A DNA stretch of 64,000 nucleotides, taken from Limosilactobacillus pontis. Its GTDB lineage: Bacteria; Bacillota; Bacilli; Lactobacillales; Lactobacillaceae. This document shows, one piece after another, positions 19,283-28,764 of the stretch (position 1 is the stretch's first letter; every line of letters begins with the position of its first letter). The position numbers and the translations under genes are program-made. The DNA is taken from contig NZ_PNFV01000005.1 of NCBI RefSeq assembly GCF_002940945.1, positions 124,001 through 188,000 of the forward strand, written 5' to 3'. The notes beneath the pieces are model-generated. The model saw only the letters and a list, made by a program, of their open reading frames with translations, did no database searches and had not been told where the DNA came from.

Positions 19283-20012
19283 GATGATTGAAGTTAAGAA
19301 ACTACAGAAAAAATTCAAAAATAACGTGGTCTTAAAGGATATTACTGAACACGTTGACCAGGGTCAGGTAATCTGTGTCATTGGGCCATCAGGAGCCGGA
19401 AAGAGTACTTTTCTCCGTTGCCTCAATGCCCTAGAGCAGCCATCCAGCGGACAGGTACTTTTCGAAGGGCAGAACCTGGTTGGACTCAATGATAAGCAGC
19501 TCGACCAGATCCGGCAGAAGATGGGAATGGTCTTTCAAGGTTTCAACCTCTTCCCGAATATGACCGTCCTCAAAAATATCATGATCGCACCAATTAAAGT
19601 CAAGGGAACCAGCGAAGATGAAGCTAAGCAGACCGCAATGAAGCTGCTCACTAAGGTTGGCCTGGCCAATAAGGCTGACCAGTATCCCGACCAGCTCTCC
19701 GGTGGACAGAAGCAACGGGTCGCCATCGCCCGGGCCCTGGCAATGAATCCAGCGGTGATGCTTTTTGATGAACCAACCTCAGCCCTTGACCCTGAAATGG
19801 TTGAAGAGGTATTGAAGGTCATGCGGGACTTGGCAAACTCGGGGATGACAATGGTGGTTGTCACCCACGAGATGGGCTTTGCCAAGGAGGTTGCCGATCA
19901 GATCTGGTTCATGGCCGATGGCTATATCCAAGAAACCGGCCACCCAAGTGACTTCTTTGCCCATCCAACCAGTCCCCGGGCTCAGGAGTTCTTAAAAAAG
20001 ATTTTGAAATAA
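19272..20012 (+). CDS. glnQ: Amino acid ABC transporter ATP-binding protein
   Basis: 246 residues. Walker [10 protein letters not shown] (about 37-45), Q-loop [17 protein letters not shown], signature LSGGQKQR, Walker [17 protein letters not shown] and the switch histidine [10 protein letters not shown]. It is the GlnQ/HisP subfamily of polar amino acid importers and the partner of the fused receptor-permease just upstream. The operon ends in a strong terminator directly afterwards. Confidence 0.94.
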   Translation: MPTKMIEVKKLQKKFKNNVVLKDITEHVDQGQVICVIGPSGAGKSTFLRCLNALEQPSSGQVLFEGQNLVGLNDKQLDQIRQKMGMVFQGFNLFPNMTVLKNIMIAPIKVKGTSEDEAKQTAMKLLTKVGLANKADQYPDQLSGGQKQRVAIARALAMNPAVMLFDEPTSALDPEMVEEVLKVMRDLANSGMTMVVVTHEMGFAKEVADQIWFMADGYIQETGHPSDFFAHPTSPRAQEFLKKILK

Positions 20013-20015
20013 ACA

Positions 20016-20057
20016 GCATAAGAAAAGGCTCACTTCACGGCGAGCCTTTTCTTATGC
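20016..20057 (+). terminator. Terminator of the ABC transporter operon
   Basis: Perfect 16-bp stem (GCATAAGAAAAGGCTC / GAGCCTTTTCTTATGC) with a 10-base loop, 3 bases past the glnQ stop. The stem contains A and T runs and could work on both strands. Confidence 0.85.
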
Positions 20058-20063
20058 ACTACT

Positions 20064-20257
20064 TAAGTTTCTTAATCAATCAGGCACCATTTTCGGCCGT
20101 CAGGGCTACACCAGACTGAAGCCCACTACCATCAGCCATCGTGACCGGAGTATATCAGCTAATGGATAAACCCGGTGAATCCCCTTGCAATCGCGTTAGC
20201 AGCCTGCCTGGCAGTTAGGCTCCCTTTAAATGAATCCGGCGCAATAACAAACTTCAT
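20064..20257 (-). pseudogene. Glycerate kinase remnant (N-terminal fragment)
   Basis: On the minus strand, ATG 20257 opens MKFVIAPDSFKGSLTARQAA followed by NAIARGF, the N-terminus of class II glycerate kinase (GarK/GlxK). After a stop and a frameshift the second conserved block reads YTPVTMADGSGL, equivalent to the family VPMADGGEGT. Only about 60 of roughly 380 codons remain, with several disruptions. It fills the gap between glnQ and aspS and is not expected to encode a product. Confidence 0.75.
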
Positions 20258-20275
20258 GTAGTAAGAACGGCAAAA

Positions 20276-20307
20276 GGCTGGGAGAAAAAACCTGTTTTCT
20301 CCCAGCC
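20276..20307 (-). terminator. Terminator of aspS
   Basis: Perfect 13-bp stem GGCTGGGAGAAAA / TTTTCTCCCAGCC with a 6-base loop, then TTTTG on the minus strand. It lies 46 bases past the aspS stop. Confidence 0.85.
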
Positions 20308-20353
20308 TCTCTTTTAGTTCTGATTATTATAAAGTAGTTACAGAAAATAAGTT

Positions 20354-22141
20354 TTACTTATCCAGCTTATAGTCGACGTCTTTGCCAAACTCAATCTTCA
20401 AGTCATCAAGCTGTTGCTGGCTGACCTTACCAGGGGCAGCGGTTAACGGTTCCACGGCCTTGGAATTCTTCGGGAAAGCGATTACGTCCCGGATGTTATC
20501 GGCCTGTGACAGGAACATTACCCAACGGTCAAGGCCAATAGCCAATCCACCCTCTGGCGGCATTCCCAGGGTAAGGGCCTTGAGCAGGAAGCCGAAACGA
20601 GCCTCCGCACGTTCCTTAGTGTAGCCCAGGGCCTTCAAAACCTTTTCCTGGACCTTTGGATCATGAATACGGATGGATCCGCCACCGATCTCCTGACCAT
20701 TCAGGACAATGTCATAACTCTGAGCGTGGGCCTTGTGTGGATCCTCACCGTCTTCTAAGTAGTGAAGATCTTCCGGATTCAGCATAGTAAATGGGTGGTG
20801 GGCCGCGATCCACTTGCCAAAGCCTTCGTCGTATTCAAACATTGGCCAGTTGACCACCCATACGTAATTCCATTGGTTCGGGTTGGTCAGCCCAAGTTCA
20901 TGACCAAAGTGACGCCGCAAGTAACCCAGTGAGTCGCAAACCACGTGGAAGCTACCGGCAACGAAGAGGATCAGGTCACCGTTCTTAGCGCCGAGTTCCT
21001 GGTTGATAGCTTCAGCCTTGTCAGTGAGGAATTTAGCAACCGGACCGCTATAACCATCATCCGTAACCTTAACCCAGGCCAGTCCCTTGGCCCCGTACCG
21101 TTTGATGTAGTCCTCCAGCTTGGAAATGTCTTTACGTGAGTACTTGTCGGCCCCACCTGGTACCGCAATAGCACGGACATAGTTGCCGTCTGCCACCGTT
21201 CCGGAAAAGACCTTGAAGGAGGAATCCTTAACAATGTCATTTAAGTCGTGAATCAGCATGCCAAATCGGGTATCAGGCTTATCAGTCCCATATTTATCCA
21301 TGGCATCCTGCCATTCCATCCGTGGGAATGGCAGCTTGACGTCAATCCCCAAGACTTCTTTCATGACGTCCTTGATCAATCCCTCGGTCATGTCCTGAAT
21401 ATCCTGTGGTGTAGCAAAGGACATCTCTGTGTCGACCTGGGTAAATTCGGGTTGACGGTCACCACGCAAGTCTTCGTCCCGGAAGCACTTGGCAATCTGG
21501 TAGTACTTGTCGACCCCGGCAGCCATCAGCAACTGCTTGAATAATTGCGGTGACTGCGGCAGGGCGTAGAAATGTCCAGGGTAGACCCGAGAAGGCACGA
21601 TGTAGTCTCGGGCCCCTTCCGGCGTCGACCGGGTCAGGTCCGGAGTTTCAACGTCCAGGAAGCCGTTCTTCTCAAAGTAGCGGTGAATGACATGGGTCAC
21701 CTTAGACCGCAGCATCAGTTTCTTCATCATCTCCGGCCGCCGGAGATCCAGATAACGGTACTTCATCCGCAAGTCCTCTGAGGCATCGACCCCGTCGGTG
21801 ATATCAAACGGTGTCGTCTCAGACCGGGCCAAGACAGTAACCTTCTCAACGGCCACTTCGACCTTCCCTGTCTTCATGTCAGGATTGATTTCCTTTTTAG
21901 CCCGGGGCTGGACCTTCCCGGTAACCTCCAAGACGTACTGGTTACGGACAGCATTGGCTACTTTAAAGGCTTCTGGATTTTCCTTTTCGTTAAAGACTAG
22001 CTGAACGATCCCTTCTCGGTCCCAAAGGTCAATAAAGATCAGGCCACCGAGGTTACGGCGCTTGGCAACCCACCCCTTTAAAACGACTTCTTGGCCAACC
22101 TGCTGTTCGTTTGTGTCCCCACAATAATTGGTTCTCTTCAT
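20354..22141 (-). CDS. aspS: Aspartyl-tRNA synthetase
   Basis: 595 residues, bacterial type with the GAD insertion domain. The N-terminal OB fold is the anticodon-binding domain ([28 protein letters not shown]). The class II core has motif 2 [19 protein letters not shown] and motif 3 [16 protein letters not shown] 22141 follows AAAAGGAG; the longer frame to 22183 runs into the T-box terminator and is not coding. In many Bacilli aspS follows hisS; here it stands alone behind its own T-box. Confidence 0.96.
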   Translation of the reverse strand: MKRTNYCGDTNEQQVGQEVVLKGWVAKRRNLGGLIFIDLWDREGIVQLVFNEKENPEAFKVANAVRNQYVLEVTGKVQPRAKKEINPDMKTGKVEVAVEKVTVLARSETTPFDITDGVDASEDLRMKYRYLDLRRPEMMKKLMLRSKVTHVIHRYFEKNGFLDVETPDLTRSTPEGARDYIVPSRVYPGHFYALPQSPQLFKQLLMAAGVDKYYQIAKCFRDEDLRGDRQPEFTQVDTEMSFATPQDIQDMTEGLIKDVMKEVLGIDVKLPFPRMEWQDAMDKYGTDKPDTRFGMLIHDLNDIVKDSSFKVFSGTVADGNYVRAIAVPGGADKYSRKDISKLEDYIKRYGAKGLAWVKVTDDGYSGPVAKFLTDKAEAINQELGAKNGDLILFVAGSFHVVCDSLGYLRRHFGHELGLTNPNQWNYVWVVNWPMFEYDEGFGKWIAAHHPFTMLNPEDLHYLEDGEDPHKAHAQSYDIVLNGQEIGGGSIRIHDPKVQEKVLKALGYTKERAEARFGFLLKALTLGMPPEGGLAIGLDRWVMFLSQADNIRDVIAFPKNSKAVEPLTAAPGKVSQQQLDDLKIEFGKDVDYKLDK

Positions 22142-22178
22142 TCTCGAGTGCTCCTTTTCATCCATAAAATAATAAAAG

Positions 22179-22390
22179 AGCACCCCTGCGTCTGCAAGGG
22201 TGCTCTACTGCACGGTACCACCTTGGTATCAACTCAATGATAACGTCAACAAACTGACGGGACTGCGTCCAACCATAAAAAGGGTCAATCGGTCCCTCGC
22301 AATGTGGGCTTCCACCATCCCCACTCGCTGGTTCTTTGGGGGTACCGAGCATTCTTTTATTACTGGTTATGAATATCAAATTTTCATTTT
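22179..22390 (-). promoter_or_regulatory. T-box leader of aspS
   Basis: On the minus strand the T-box core AAGGTGGTACCGTG lies at 22211-22224. A terminator stem GAGCACCC / GGGTGCTC (22179-22206) ends TTTTATT before aspS. Stem I features upstream include a GTGGGGATGGTGGAAGCCCAC region, and a GAC in GGGACC (about 22290-22296) could be the Asp specifier. The specifier assignment is tentative; the T-box identity is firm. Confidence 0.9.
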
Positions 22391-22392
22391 TT

Positions 22393-22421
22393 ACCTTACT
22401 CGTCCCGGCCCCAATTGTCAA
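22393..22421 (-). promoter_or_regulatory. Promoter of the aspS T-box transcript
   Basis: Minus-strand -35 TTGACA (22416-22421), 17-base spacer and a weaker -10 TAAGGT (22393-22398). Confidence 0.6.
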
Positions 22422-22504
22422 TATCCCATCCCATAATTCCCCTGTTTTGAATCCCTGGCCAACGCTCGTTATAATTAACCTAAACACAAAAAAGGAGTGG
22501 TTTT

Positions 22505-23353
22505 TTGAGTACGTTAAATCATCAGTGGTTTCAACAACTGCCATTCAAGCAGCTAACCAGCTACCAACCCGTCAGTGGTGGTGACATCAACGAGTCTTAC
22601 CGCATTGAGGCAGACGGCCAGTCCTACTTTATCAAGATCCAGCCCAACCAGCCAGCAAAGTACTTTGCTCACGAGATCAATGGGCTGAAAGCCATTGGCA
22701 AAGTCATCAATACCCCGACACCTATCCACAACGGAGAAATTAATGGCAACGCCTACCTGGTCTTAAACTGGCTGAACGAAAGCAACGGCAGCCAGGCCGA
22801 CCTTGGCCGGGCTGTCGCCGCTATGCACCAGCAATACAGTCCCAATAACAAGTTTGGCTTCGTCGATAACCATCGCACCAAGGCCCTGGTCAAAGATAAC
22901 TCATGGAACGCCAGCTGGCCTGATTTCTACGTCCACCAACGCCTCTTCCCCGAGGTTCAGGTAGCCAGTGACCGTGGCCGATGGAACCGGTGGCGGCAAG
23001 AACACTTCGACCAGATGGTTAAACAGTTCAGTGCTTATTATCGGGAGCACACGGTCCGGCCAAGTTTGCTTCACGGTGACCTATGGGCAGGCAACTTCAT
23101 GTTCTCAAACGACCAGCCCTACCTGATCGATCCCGATGCCATTTACGGCGACCGGGAATTCGACCTCGCCATGACAACAGTATTCGGCGGATTTGACAAC
23201 AATTTCTACCGGGCCTACGCTGCCGATTATCCGTTCACCCCGGGAATCAACGACCGGCTGCCGTGGTATCGCTTCTATTACCTCTGCATGCACCTGGTCC
23301 TCTTTGGTGAAAGCTATGGTGGTGCTGTCGATCAAATCCTGGCTCAATACTAG
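22505..23353 (+). CDS. Fructosamine kinase / aminoglycoside phosphotransferase-fold protein
   Basis: 282 residues, TTG start at 22505 with AAGGAGTGG 6-7 bases upstream. Protein-kinase-like fold: VSGGDINESYRIEADGQSYF (nucleotide-binding N-lobe), the catalytic loop LLHGDLWAGNFMF (about 180-192) and the metal-binding YLIDPDAIYGDREFDLAMT (about 198-216). This pattern is the fructosamine/ketosamine-3-kinase family, which phosphorylates glycated amines. It is the only plus-strand gene in a long minus-strand block, sitting where hisS is often found. Confidence 0.88.
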   Translation: MSTLNHQWFQQLPFKQLTSYQPVSGGDINESYRIEADGQSYFIKIQPNQPAKYFAHEINGLKAIGKVINTPTPIHNGEINGNAYLVLNWLNESNGSQADLGRAVAAMHQQYSPNNKFGFVDNHRTKALVKDNSWNASWPDFYVHQRLFPEVQVASDRGRWNRWRQEHFDQMVKQFSAYYREHTVRPSLLHGDLWAGNFMFSNDQPYLIDPDAIYGDREFDLAMTTVFGGFDNNFYRAYAADYPFTPGINDRLPWYRFYYLCMHLVLFGESYGGAVDQILAQY

Positions 23354-23360
23354 ACATAAC

Positions 23361-23400
23361 AAAAAGATTCGTAACCTCGCTTGAGATCACGAATCTTTTT
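23361..23400. terminator. Bidirectional terminator between the kinase gene and dtd
   Basis: 12-bp stem AAAAAGATTCGT / ACGAATCTTTTT with a 16-base loop. T runs on both strands serve the convergent kinase and dtd genes; it overlaps the dtd stop. Confidence 0.85.
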
Positions 23401-23836
23401 ACTTTTCATAGATGATAGTGGTTGGTCCGGCGTTCTCAAGATCCACCTTCATCTCGGCCCCAAAGTGTCCGGTTTCGACATGAATCCCGGTCGCGGCAAG
23501 CTTCTGGTTGAAGCGCTCGTACAATGGCTCGGCAATGTCAGGCTTGGCTGCCCCGGTGAAGCCCGGTCGGTTGCCATGTCGGGTATCAGCATACAAGGTG
23601 AACTGAGAGATCGACAGAATGGATCCACCGACGTCCTTTAACCCCTTATTCATCTTACCATTCTCATCCTCAAAGACCCGCAGGTTAACAATCTTATGAA
23701 CAAGGTAGTCAAGTTGCTCATCTCCGTCGTCAGGAGCAAAGCCAACCAGGAGCATGTAGCCCTTATCAATCTTTCCTACAGTGGTCCCGGCGATAGATAC
23801 CTGGGCCCGGTTTACCTTTTGTAATACAACACGCAT
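23399..23836 (-). CDS. dtd: D-aminoacyl-tRNA deacylase
   Basis: 145 residues. It hydrolyses D-aminoacyl-tRNAs. MRVVLQKVNRAQVSI is the standard start; the catalytic SISQFTLYADTRHGNRPGF and the GP-like C-terminal motif NAGPTTI are present. ATG 23836 has GAGGGA upstream and lies 10 bases after relA, the usual relA-dtd pair. Confidence 0.96.
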   Translation of the reverse strand: MRVVLQKVNRAQVSIAGTTVGKIDKGYMLLVGFAPDDGDEQLDYLVHKIVNLRVFEDENGKMNKGLKDVGGSILSISQFTLYADTRHGNRPGFTGAAKPDIAEPLYERFNQKLAATGIHVETGHFGAEMKVDLENAGPTTIIYEK

Positions 23837-23846
23837 AATTTCCCTC

Positions 23847-26090
23847 CTAGCGAATGACCCGCTTAACAACGTAAACGTCTCGAATGTTCTTCAGGGCGTT
23901 CATGATCAACTGTAACTGCTGCCGGTTACGAACGCCGATCGTCAGGCTGATCGTCACCATCTTATTGTGATCGACCTTCCCGTTGACCGAGCTCAAGAAG
24001 CGGGTACTGTTATTGATGGACCGCAAAACGTCATTCAGCATCCCATTACGATTATATCCCTGAACCTCGATATCGGCATCGTAGTTAGTCTTGTCGCCAT
24101 TGGGATTAGCCCAGTAGACACTGACAATTCGCTGGCCGCTCTTTTCAGCTGCCTTGATGTTCGGGCAGTCCTTGCGGTGGACTGAGACCCCGCGACCCTT
24201 GGTGATGTAGCCGACGATTTCATCCCCGGGGACCGGATCACAACAGTGACTCAACCGGACGAGAAGGTTATCGACTCCTTCGACCACAATCCCCTCGCTA
24301 GAAGCCTTGGCCTGCTTCTGCTTAGCCCGTTCGTCAGGCTTCTCTAATGTCTTATGTTCCTCAAGGAGGGCTCGTTGGGCGGCCGCTTGACGGTCACTTT
24401 CTTCCTTCTGGCGAATATCTGCCGTAAACCGATTTCGGACGCCCACAGGGGCCAGGTCACCGAAGCCGATCGCTGCATACATGTCATCGGCAGTGCTGTA
24501 ATGAAGGGCCTGCGCCACATCAGCTGCCTTCTTGTCCGTTAGCAGGCCAAACGGGTTGTAGCCGGCCTCACGCAGCTCACTTTCAATCATCTGCTTCCCC
24601 TGCTCAATGTTCTGCTCCCGATCATGAGCACGGAAGAACTGACGAATCTTATTACGGGCCCGCCGTGTTTTGACCATATCCAGCCAGTCACGGCTTGGCC
24701 CCGCCGAGGACGGTGAGGTCAAGATATCAACAATTTCACCGTTCTTGATCTCATAGTCCAGGGGAACGATCCGACCATTGACCTTGGCCCCAGTCGTATG
24801 GTTTCCAACCTCCGTGTGGATTTGGTAGGCCATGTCCAAGGGACCGGACCCCTTAGGCATCTCAATAACGTCTCCCTTAGGAGTGAACGCATAAACCTTG
24901 TCGGTAAAGATGTCGCTTTGAACCCCCTGCATAAACTCATCAGTACCGTTGCTTTCCTGACGCAGCTCAAGAATTTCCTTGACGATGTTCAGTTTCTGAC
25001 TGTCACGGGTCTGTTGAACCCCATTGGTCTTGCCTTCCTTGTAGGCCCAGTGAGCGGCAACCCCATATTCAGCCACCTCATGCATCTTATGAGTCCGGAT
25101 TTGGACTTCCAGCGGCCGGCCCTCGGGTCCAATCACTGTAGTATGTAAGGACTGGTAGCCATTAGTCTTAGGCATGGCAATATAGTCCTTGAAACGGCCT
25201 GGCATCGGCTTCCAGTTAGTGTGAATAGCCCCCAAGACAGCATAGCAATCCTTGATGGTGTCAACTACCACCCGAATCGCTAATAGGTCATAGATCTGAC
25301 TGAACTGCTTATGCTGAGTCACCATCTTACGGTAAATCGAGTAGATATGCTTGGGCCGCCCGTAGATCTCAACATTAGGTCCCAGCTTCAGATCACTAAC
25401 GGCCCCCTTGATCAGACCGATGGCATTGTTAATGTAGTCGACCCGCTGGTCACGCCGCGAGTTCATCAGGTGAACGATCCGATAGTACTGCTGCGGATTG
25501 AGGTAACGCAGTGACAAGTCCTCCAGCTCCCACTTGATCGTGCTGATTCCCAGTCGGTCGGCAATTGGGGCATAAATCTCTAATGTTTCGTTGGAGATTC
25601 GCCGCTGCTTGTCTGGCCGCAGGTGCTGAAGGGTCCGCATGTTGTGGAGCCGGTCAGCCAGTTTGACAATCATCACCCGGATATCCTTAGACATTGCCAG
25701 AAGCAGCTTCCGGTGGGTTGCTGCCATCTGCTCCCGGTTGGACTTGTAGTGGATCTTGCCCAGTTTGGTATCACCATCGACGATCATGGCAATGGTCGGG
25801 CCAAACAGCTCCTTGATGTCGTCCAGCGTTGCCCCGGTATCCTCGGCAATGTCGTGCAGGTAGCCCGCACAGACCGTCTCCGGGTCCATCTGGAGATCAG
25901 CCAGAATCCCTGCAACCTGGATCGGATGGATAATATAAGGCTCTCCAGACTTACGCCGCTGGTCACGATGGCAGACGGCGGCAAAGTGGTAGGCCTTCTC
26001 AACCAAGGCCACATGCTCATCATTCATATAAGAAGCAACCATTCTGCGCACATCATCATGTGTCAGCTCTCTCGTTTGTGACATTCCCAT
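23847..26090 (-). CDS. relA: Bifunctional (p)ppGpp synthetase/hydrolase Rel
   Basis: 747 residues, long RSH protein governing the stringent response. The N-terminal HD hydrolase has HPIQVAGILADLQMD and HDIAEDT. The synthetase domain has IYGRPKHIYSIYRKM and NGYQSLHTTVIGPEGRPLEVQIRT. Then come TGS (YAFTPKGDVIEMPKGSGPLDMAYQIHT), a conserved cysteine/zinc-finger region (LSHCCDPVPGDEIVG) and a C-terminal ACT domain. Both catalytic centres look intact. ATG 26090 and ATG 26084 both follow GGGGG. Confidence 0.96.
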   Translation of the reverse strand: MGMSQTRELTHDDVRRMVASYMNDEHVALVEKAYHFAAVCHRDQRRKSGEPYIIHPIQVAGILADLQMDPETVCAGYLHDIAEDTGATLDDIKELFGPTIAMIVDGDTKLGKIHYKSNREQMAATHRKLLLAMSKDIRVMIVKLADRLHNMRTLQHLRPDKQRRISNETLEIYAPIADRLGISTIKWELEDLSLRYLNPQQYYRIVHLMNSRRDQRVDYINNAIGLIKGAVSDLKLGPNVEIYGRPKHIYSIYRKMVTQHKQFSQIYDLLAIRVVVDTIKDCYAVLGAIHTNWKPMPGRFKDYIAMPKTNGYQSLHTTVIGPEGRPLEVQIRTHKMHEVAEYGVAAHWAYKEGKTNGVQQTRDSQKLNIVKEILELRQESNGTDEFMQGVQSDIFTDKVYAFTPKGDVIEMPKGSGPLDMAYQIHTEVGNHTTGAKVNGRIVPLDYEIKNGEIVDILTSPSSAGPSRDWLDMVKTRRARNKIRQFFRAHDREQNIEQGKQMIESELREAGYNPFGLLTDKKAADVAQALHYSTADDMYAAIGFGDLAPVGVRNRFTADIRQKEESDRQAAAQRALLEEHKTLEKPDERAKQKQAKASSEGIVVEGVDNLLVRLSHCCDPVPGDEIVGYITKGRGVSVHRKDCPNIKAAEKSGQRIVSVYWANPNGDKTNYDADIEVQGYNRNGMLNDVLRSINNSTRFLSSVNGKVDHNKMVTISLTIGVRNRQQLQLIMNALKNIRDVYVVKRVIR

Positions 26091-26106
26091 TCCCCCTTCG
26101 TCAAAT

Positions 26107-26439
26107 TTATTTCTGCCGGCTGGCCCAGGTCAAGTAGCTGACTGCCCAGTAAGCAGGTGCAAAGTAATAAGTAAAGTGCGGCATGAAAAAATAGGCCGCC
26201 AGCAAGAACAGCACGGGGAAAACCAGCAGGTTGAAGACGCTAAGCTGCCGTCGGGCCACCCGGTTTCCAATCCAAATGCTATAGATACCATTGACGATTA
26301 GCAGAAACCAAACGATCCAGTGGACCCGGGTTAAGAAGGGTAAACGGTCAGCTAATACGGGAACCAGCATCCCGAAGACGATTCCGAGCCCCCAAAGCGT
26401 TTTATCAATCGTTTGCCATTTGCTTTTGAAAATTGCCAT
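26107..26439 (-). CDS. Small membrane protein of unknown function
   Basis: 110 residues from ATG 26439, with AAGGTG upstream. Three or four hydrophobic segments (about 14-30, 36-55, 66-83, 90-105) are separated by short basic stretches such as GNRVARRQ. The C-terminus is aromatic-rich (YYFAPAYWAVSYLTW). I do not recognise the family. It lies between rsmE and relA on the same strand, 17 bases before relA, and is probably cotranscribed with one of them. Confidence 0.7.
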   Translation of the reverse strand: MAIFKSKWQTIDKTLWGLGIVFGMLVPVLADRLPFLTRVHWIVWFLLIVNGIYSIWIGNRVARRQLSVFNLLVFPVLFLLAAYFFMPHFTYYFAPAYWAVSYLTWASRQK

Positions 26440-26494
26440 TTTACAACACCTTATTATCAAATTTTGCTTTTTTATTGTATCACAATCCGTATCA

Positions 26495-27250
26495 TCATTG
26501 ATGACGCGTAACTGCCAACTCACTGGCATAGGAAACCGCCGCCAAAAAATAAAGCGGTGCCGTCTCCGTCCTCAGGATCCGGGGACCAAGGCCAATCGGG
26601 ATTACTCCGGCCTCCTGCATCTGATTGATTTCCTGACTGGTCAAACCACCCTCGGGGCCAAAAATCGCTAACAGGGACTGACCCGGTACCATTCTGGTCA
26701 GCAACCGGTGAAAAGCACTTGTTTCTCCTTGCTTAGCCGACTCCTCCCAGGCCACCACCCGCTGGTCTGCCGGGTTCTCAGCTAGGGCCGTCGTCAAGTC
26801 TGGACAATAATCTACCCGAGGCTGCCGGTTGCGGTGGGACTGTTCGGCCGCCCCATCAGCAATCTTCTGCAGGCGAGCCAGTTTCTTAGCCTGCTTGTTC
26901 TTTGCCCAATGACTGATCGAGCGGGCAGATTCAAAGAAGACAATCCGATCAGCCCCTAGTTCGGTAGCCTTCTGTACAATCAGCTCTGGCTTTTCCTTGG
27001 TTTTAGGCAGACCGCAGAGCAGGGTGACCCGTAATGGCAGCTCACTGTCGCGATTGAGATTACAGACAATCTTGACTCGAGCAGGATTCGTGGCCGTCAC
27101 CGTGGCCAGGTAAACTTGGTGATCGGTTAAAACCAGTTCTACCTGGCTGCCAACCTGAGCCCGCAAAACGGTAACTAAGTGGTGGGCAACATCCTTAGGC
27201 AATTCAAACTCTTGCTGACTAGCTGATTGATCGATAAAGTAGCGTTGCAT
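26495..27250 (-). CDS. rsmE: 16S rRNA (uracil(1498)-N(3))-methyltransferase
   Basis: 251 residues. SPOUT-fold methyltransferase with an N-terminal PUA-like domain (MQRYFIDQ). Conserved C-terminal knot sequence LLAIFGPEGGLTSQEINQM and LGPRILRTETAPLYFLA. Its ATG shares one base with the prmA stop (TGATG), so translation is coupled. Confidence 0.96.
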   Translation of the reverse strand: MQRYFIDQSASQQEFELPKDVAHHLVTVLRAQVGSQVELVLTDHQVYLATVTATNPARVKIVCNLNRDSELPLRVTLLCGLPKTKEKPELIVQKATELGADRIVFFESARSISHWAKNKQAKKLARLQKIADGAAEQSHRNRQPRVDYCPDLTTALAENPADQRVVAWEESAKQGETSAFHRLLTRMVPGQSLLAIFGPEGGLTSQEINQMQEAGVIPIGLGPRILRTETAPLYFLAAVSYASELAVTRHQ

Positions 27251-28212
27251 CAGTCCTCATCCTCCGTTGGCTTGTGAGCGGTAATCCCGTGCCAGTCGCC
27301 CATTTTGGTCTCACTATCAATAATAAACCCTTGGTCCTGAATCTTCTGTCGAACCAGTGCCGACTTATCGTCAATAATCCCCGAAGTTAGAAAGTAACCA
27401 CCAGGCTTCAGATTGGCAAAAGCCTGCGGAATCAGCGGTACGATAATTTCCGCGAGAATATTGGCCACTACCACGTCAACCTGGGTATGAATTCCGTCGA
27501 GCAAGCTGTTGACACCCACCTTAACATCCTTGGCAACTGGGTTCAGATCCAGATTTTTCTGGGCGGATCGAACCGCAACCTCGTCAATGTCATAAGCCTG
27601 GACTGTGCCGGCCCCCAGCTGCTTAGCCGCAATGCTCAAAACCCCAGAACCAGTGCCGACATCGATTAGGGATTCACCACCACGGATGACGTTTTCCAGT
27701 GCCTGTAACATCAGCTTAGTTGTTGGATGTGTCCCGGTACCAAAAGCCATCCCTGGGTCGAGGACCAAGAGTTTCTCTTGAGGCTGGTCCGGCTGATATT
27801 CTTCCCATTGGGGCACAATCGTCAGTTCATTGGTAACCCGTAGTGGGTGATAGTACTTCTGCCAGACGGTCGCCCACTGTTGGTTATCAACCACGGCAGC
27901 CGTAACTGCGTTGTCTCCAGGGTTTAAGCCATAGTCATGAAGTTTGGCAACCCGCTGTCGAATCGTCGGCAGGAGTTCAGGGACAAAGGTGTTAGCTGGA
28001 AAGTAGCCCGTCACCGCTGCTCCAGATGTTCGATGCGGGATTGTGTTTGGGTCGACAATCTCACCATGTTTGCCGTACCGTCCAGGTTTAAGGTGGGCAA
28101 AGTCGGCGGCATCGTCGATCTGAATTCCCTGAGCACCTTCGTTAGTTAAAATATAGCTGACCGCCTCAACGGCCTCGCTAGAAGTGATTACGGTTACTGC
28201 TGTCCAATCCAC
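27250..28212 (-). CDS. prmA: Ribosomal protein L11 methyltransferase
   Basis: 320 residues, GTG start at 28212 with AAGGAGG upstream. N-terminal substrate-binding region and a class I SAM fold: [30 protein letters not shown] (motif I) and [12 protein letters not shown]. It trimethylates L11. Paired with rsmE as in most Bacilli. Confidence 0.96.
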   Translation of the reverse strand: MDWTAVTVITSSEAVEAVSYILTNEGAQGIQIDDAADFAHLKPGRYGKHGEIVDPNTIPHRTSGAAVTGYFPANTFVPELLPTIRQRVAKLHDYGLNPGDNAVTAAVVDNQQWATVWQKYYHPLRVTNELTIVPQWEEYQPDQPQEKLLVLDPGMAFGTGTHPTTKLMLQALENVIRGGESLIDVGTGSGVLSIAAKQLGAGTVQAYDIDEVAVRSAQKNLDLNPVAKDVKVGVNSLLDGIHTQVDVVVANILAEIIVPLIPQAFANLKPGGYFLTSGIIDDKSALVRQKIQDQGFIIDSETKMGDWHGITAHKPTEDED

Positions 28213-28232
28213 TTAAAATCCTCCTTAAATAA

Positions 28233-28266
28233 TAAAATCGTGGCCACAATATCATGGTCACGATCA
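28233..28266 (-). terminator. Terminator after the 28280-28621 gene
   Basis: Minus-strand stem ATCGTG-a-CCA / TGG-c-CACGAT with one internal mismatch, followed by TTTTATTATTT. It separates the upstream small gene from prmA. Confidence 0.7.
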
Positions 28267-28279
28267 AGTTCTGCGATCA

Positions 28280-28621
28280 CTATTCTCCGTCTCCATCATC
28301 GGCACGTGATCGTTCTTTCTCCCGCCGCTTTTCCTTTTCCATGTGGTGCTTCAGATAGTCGATTAGATCGGCCTCCGTCAGGAAGATGCGCGGATGATGT
28401 TGATGATGAAGTCGGACGTCAATTTCGTTGATCTTCAAACGGCCAGTCCATGTATGGGAATACCGAATGATTACCCGATTATTTAGCCTGTGTTTACCAA
28501 ACCGAAAGACATAGACGTGCTGTGGCGTCATCATTGGACGAATATATTCTTTTTTATACATTAAATCATTTTCACGCATAAACTGCTTCGTTCGATTCAG
28601 AATGGTAACCACCTCCTCCAT
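28280..28621 (-). CDS. Conserved-looking hypothetical protein
   Basis: Up to 113 residues, rich in Arg/His/Lys (theoretical charge clearly positive until an acidic RADDGDGE tail). No membrane segment. I do not recognise it. The start is uncertain: the frame opens with ATG 28621, but that codon is part of an ATGGAGGAGG stretch with no separate ribosome binding site. The next in-frame ATG is 13 codons further (RENDLMYKK follows), and an ATT lies 8 bases after GGAGG. Single gene with its own terminator, upstream of prmA. Confidence 0.6.
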   Translation of the reverse strand: MEEVVTILNRTKQFMRENDLMYKKEYIRPMMTPQHVYVFRFGKHRLNNRVIIRYSHTWTGRLKINEIDVRLHHQHHPRIFLTEADLIDYLKHHMEKEKRREKERSRADDGDGE

Positions 28622-28764
28622 CGTATTTTTCGCGGCTAATTAGCCATTTAGATAACTATATTTTATCACAAGGTTAAGAAAGTGCCAAAGTTTAATTCAC
28701 TTCCTTCCTTGACAGCAAAAGGTGGTGATATACTGCTAGCAATATTAATAATGGAGGAAAGAAA

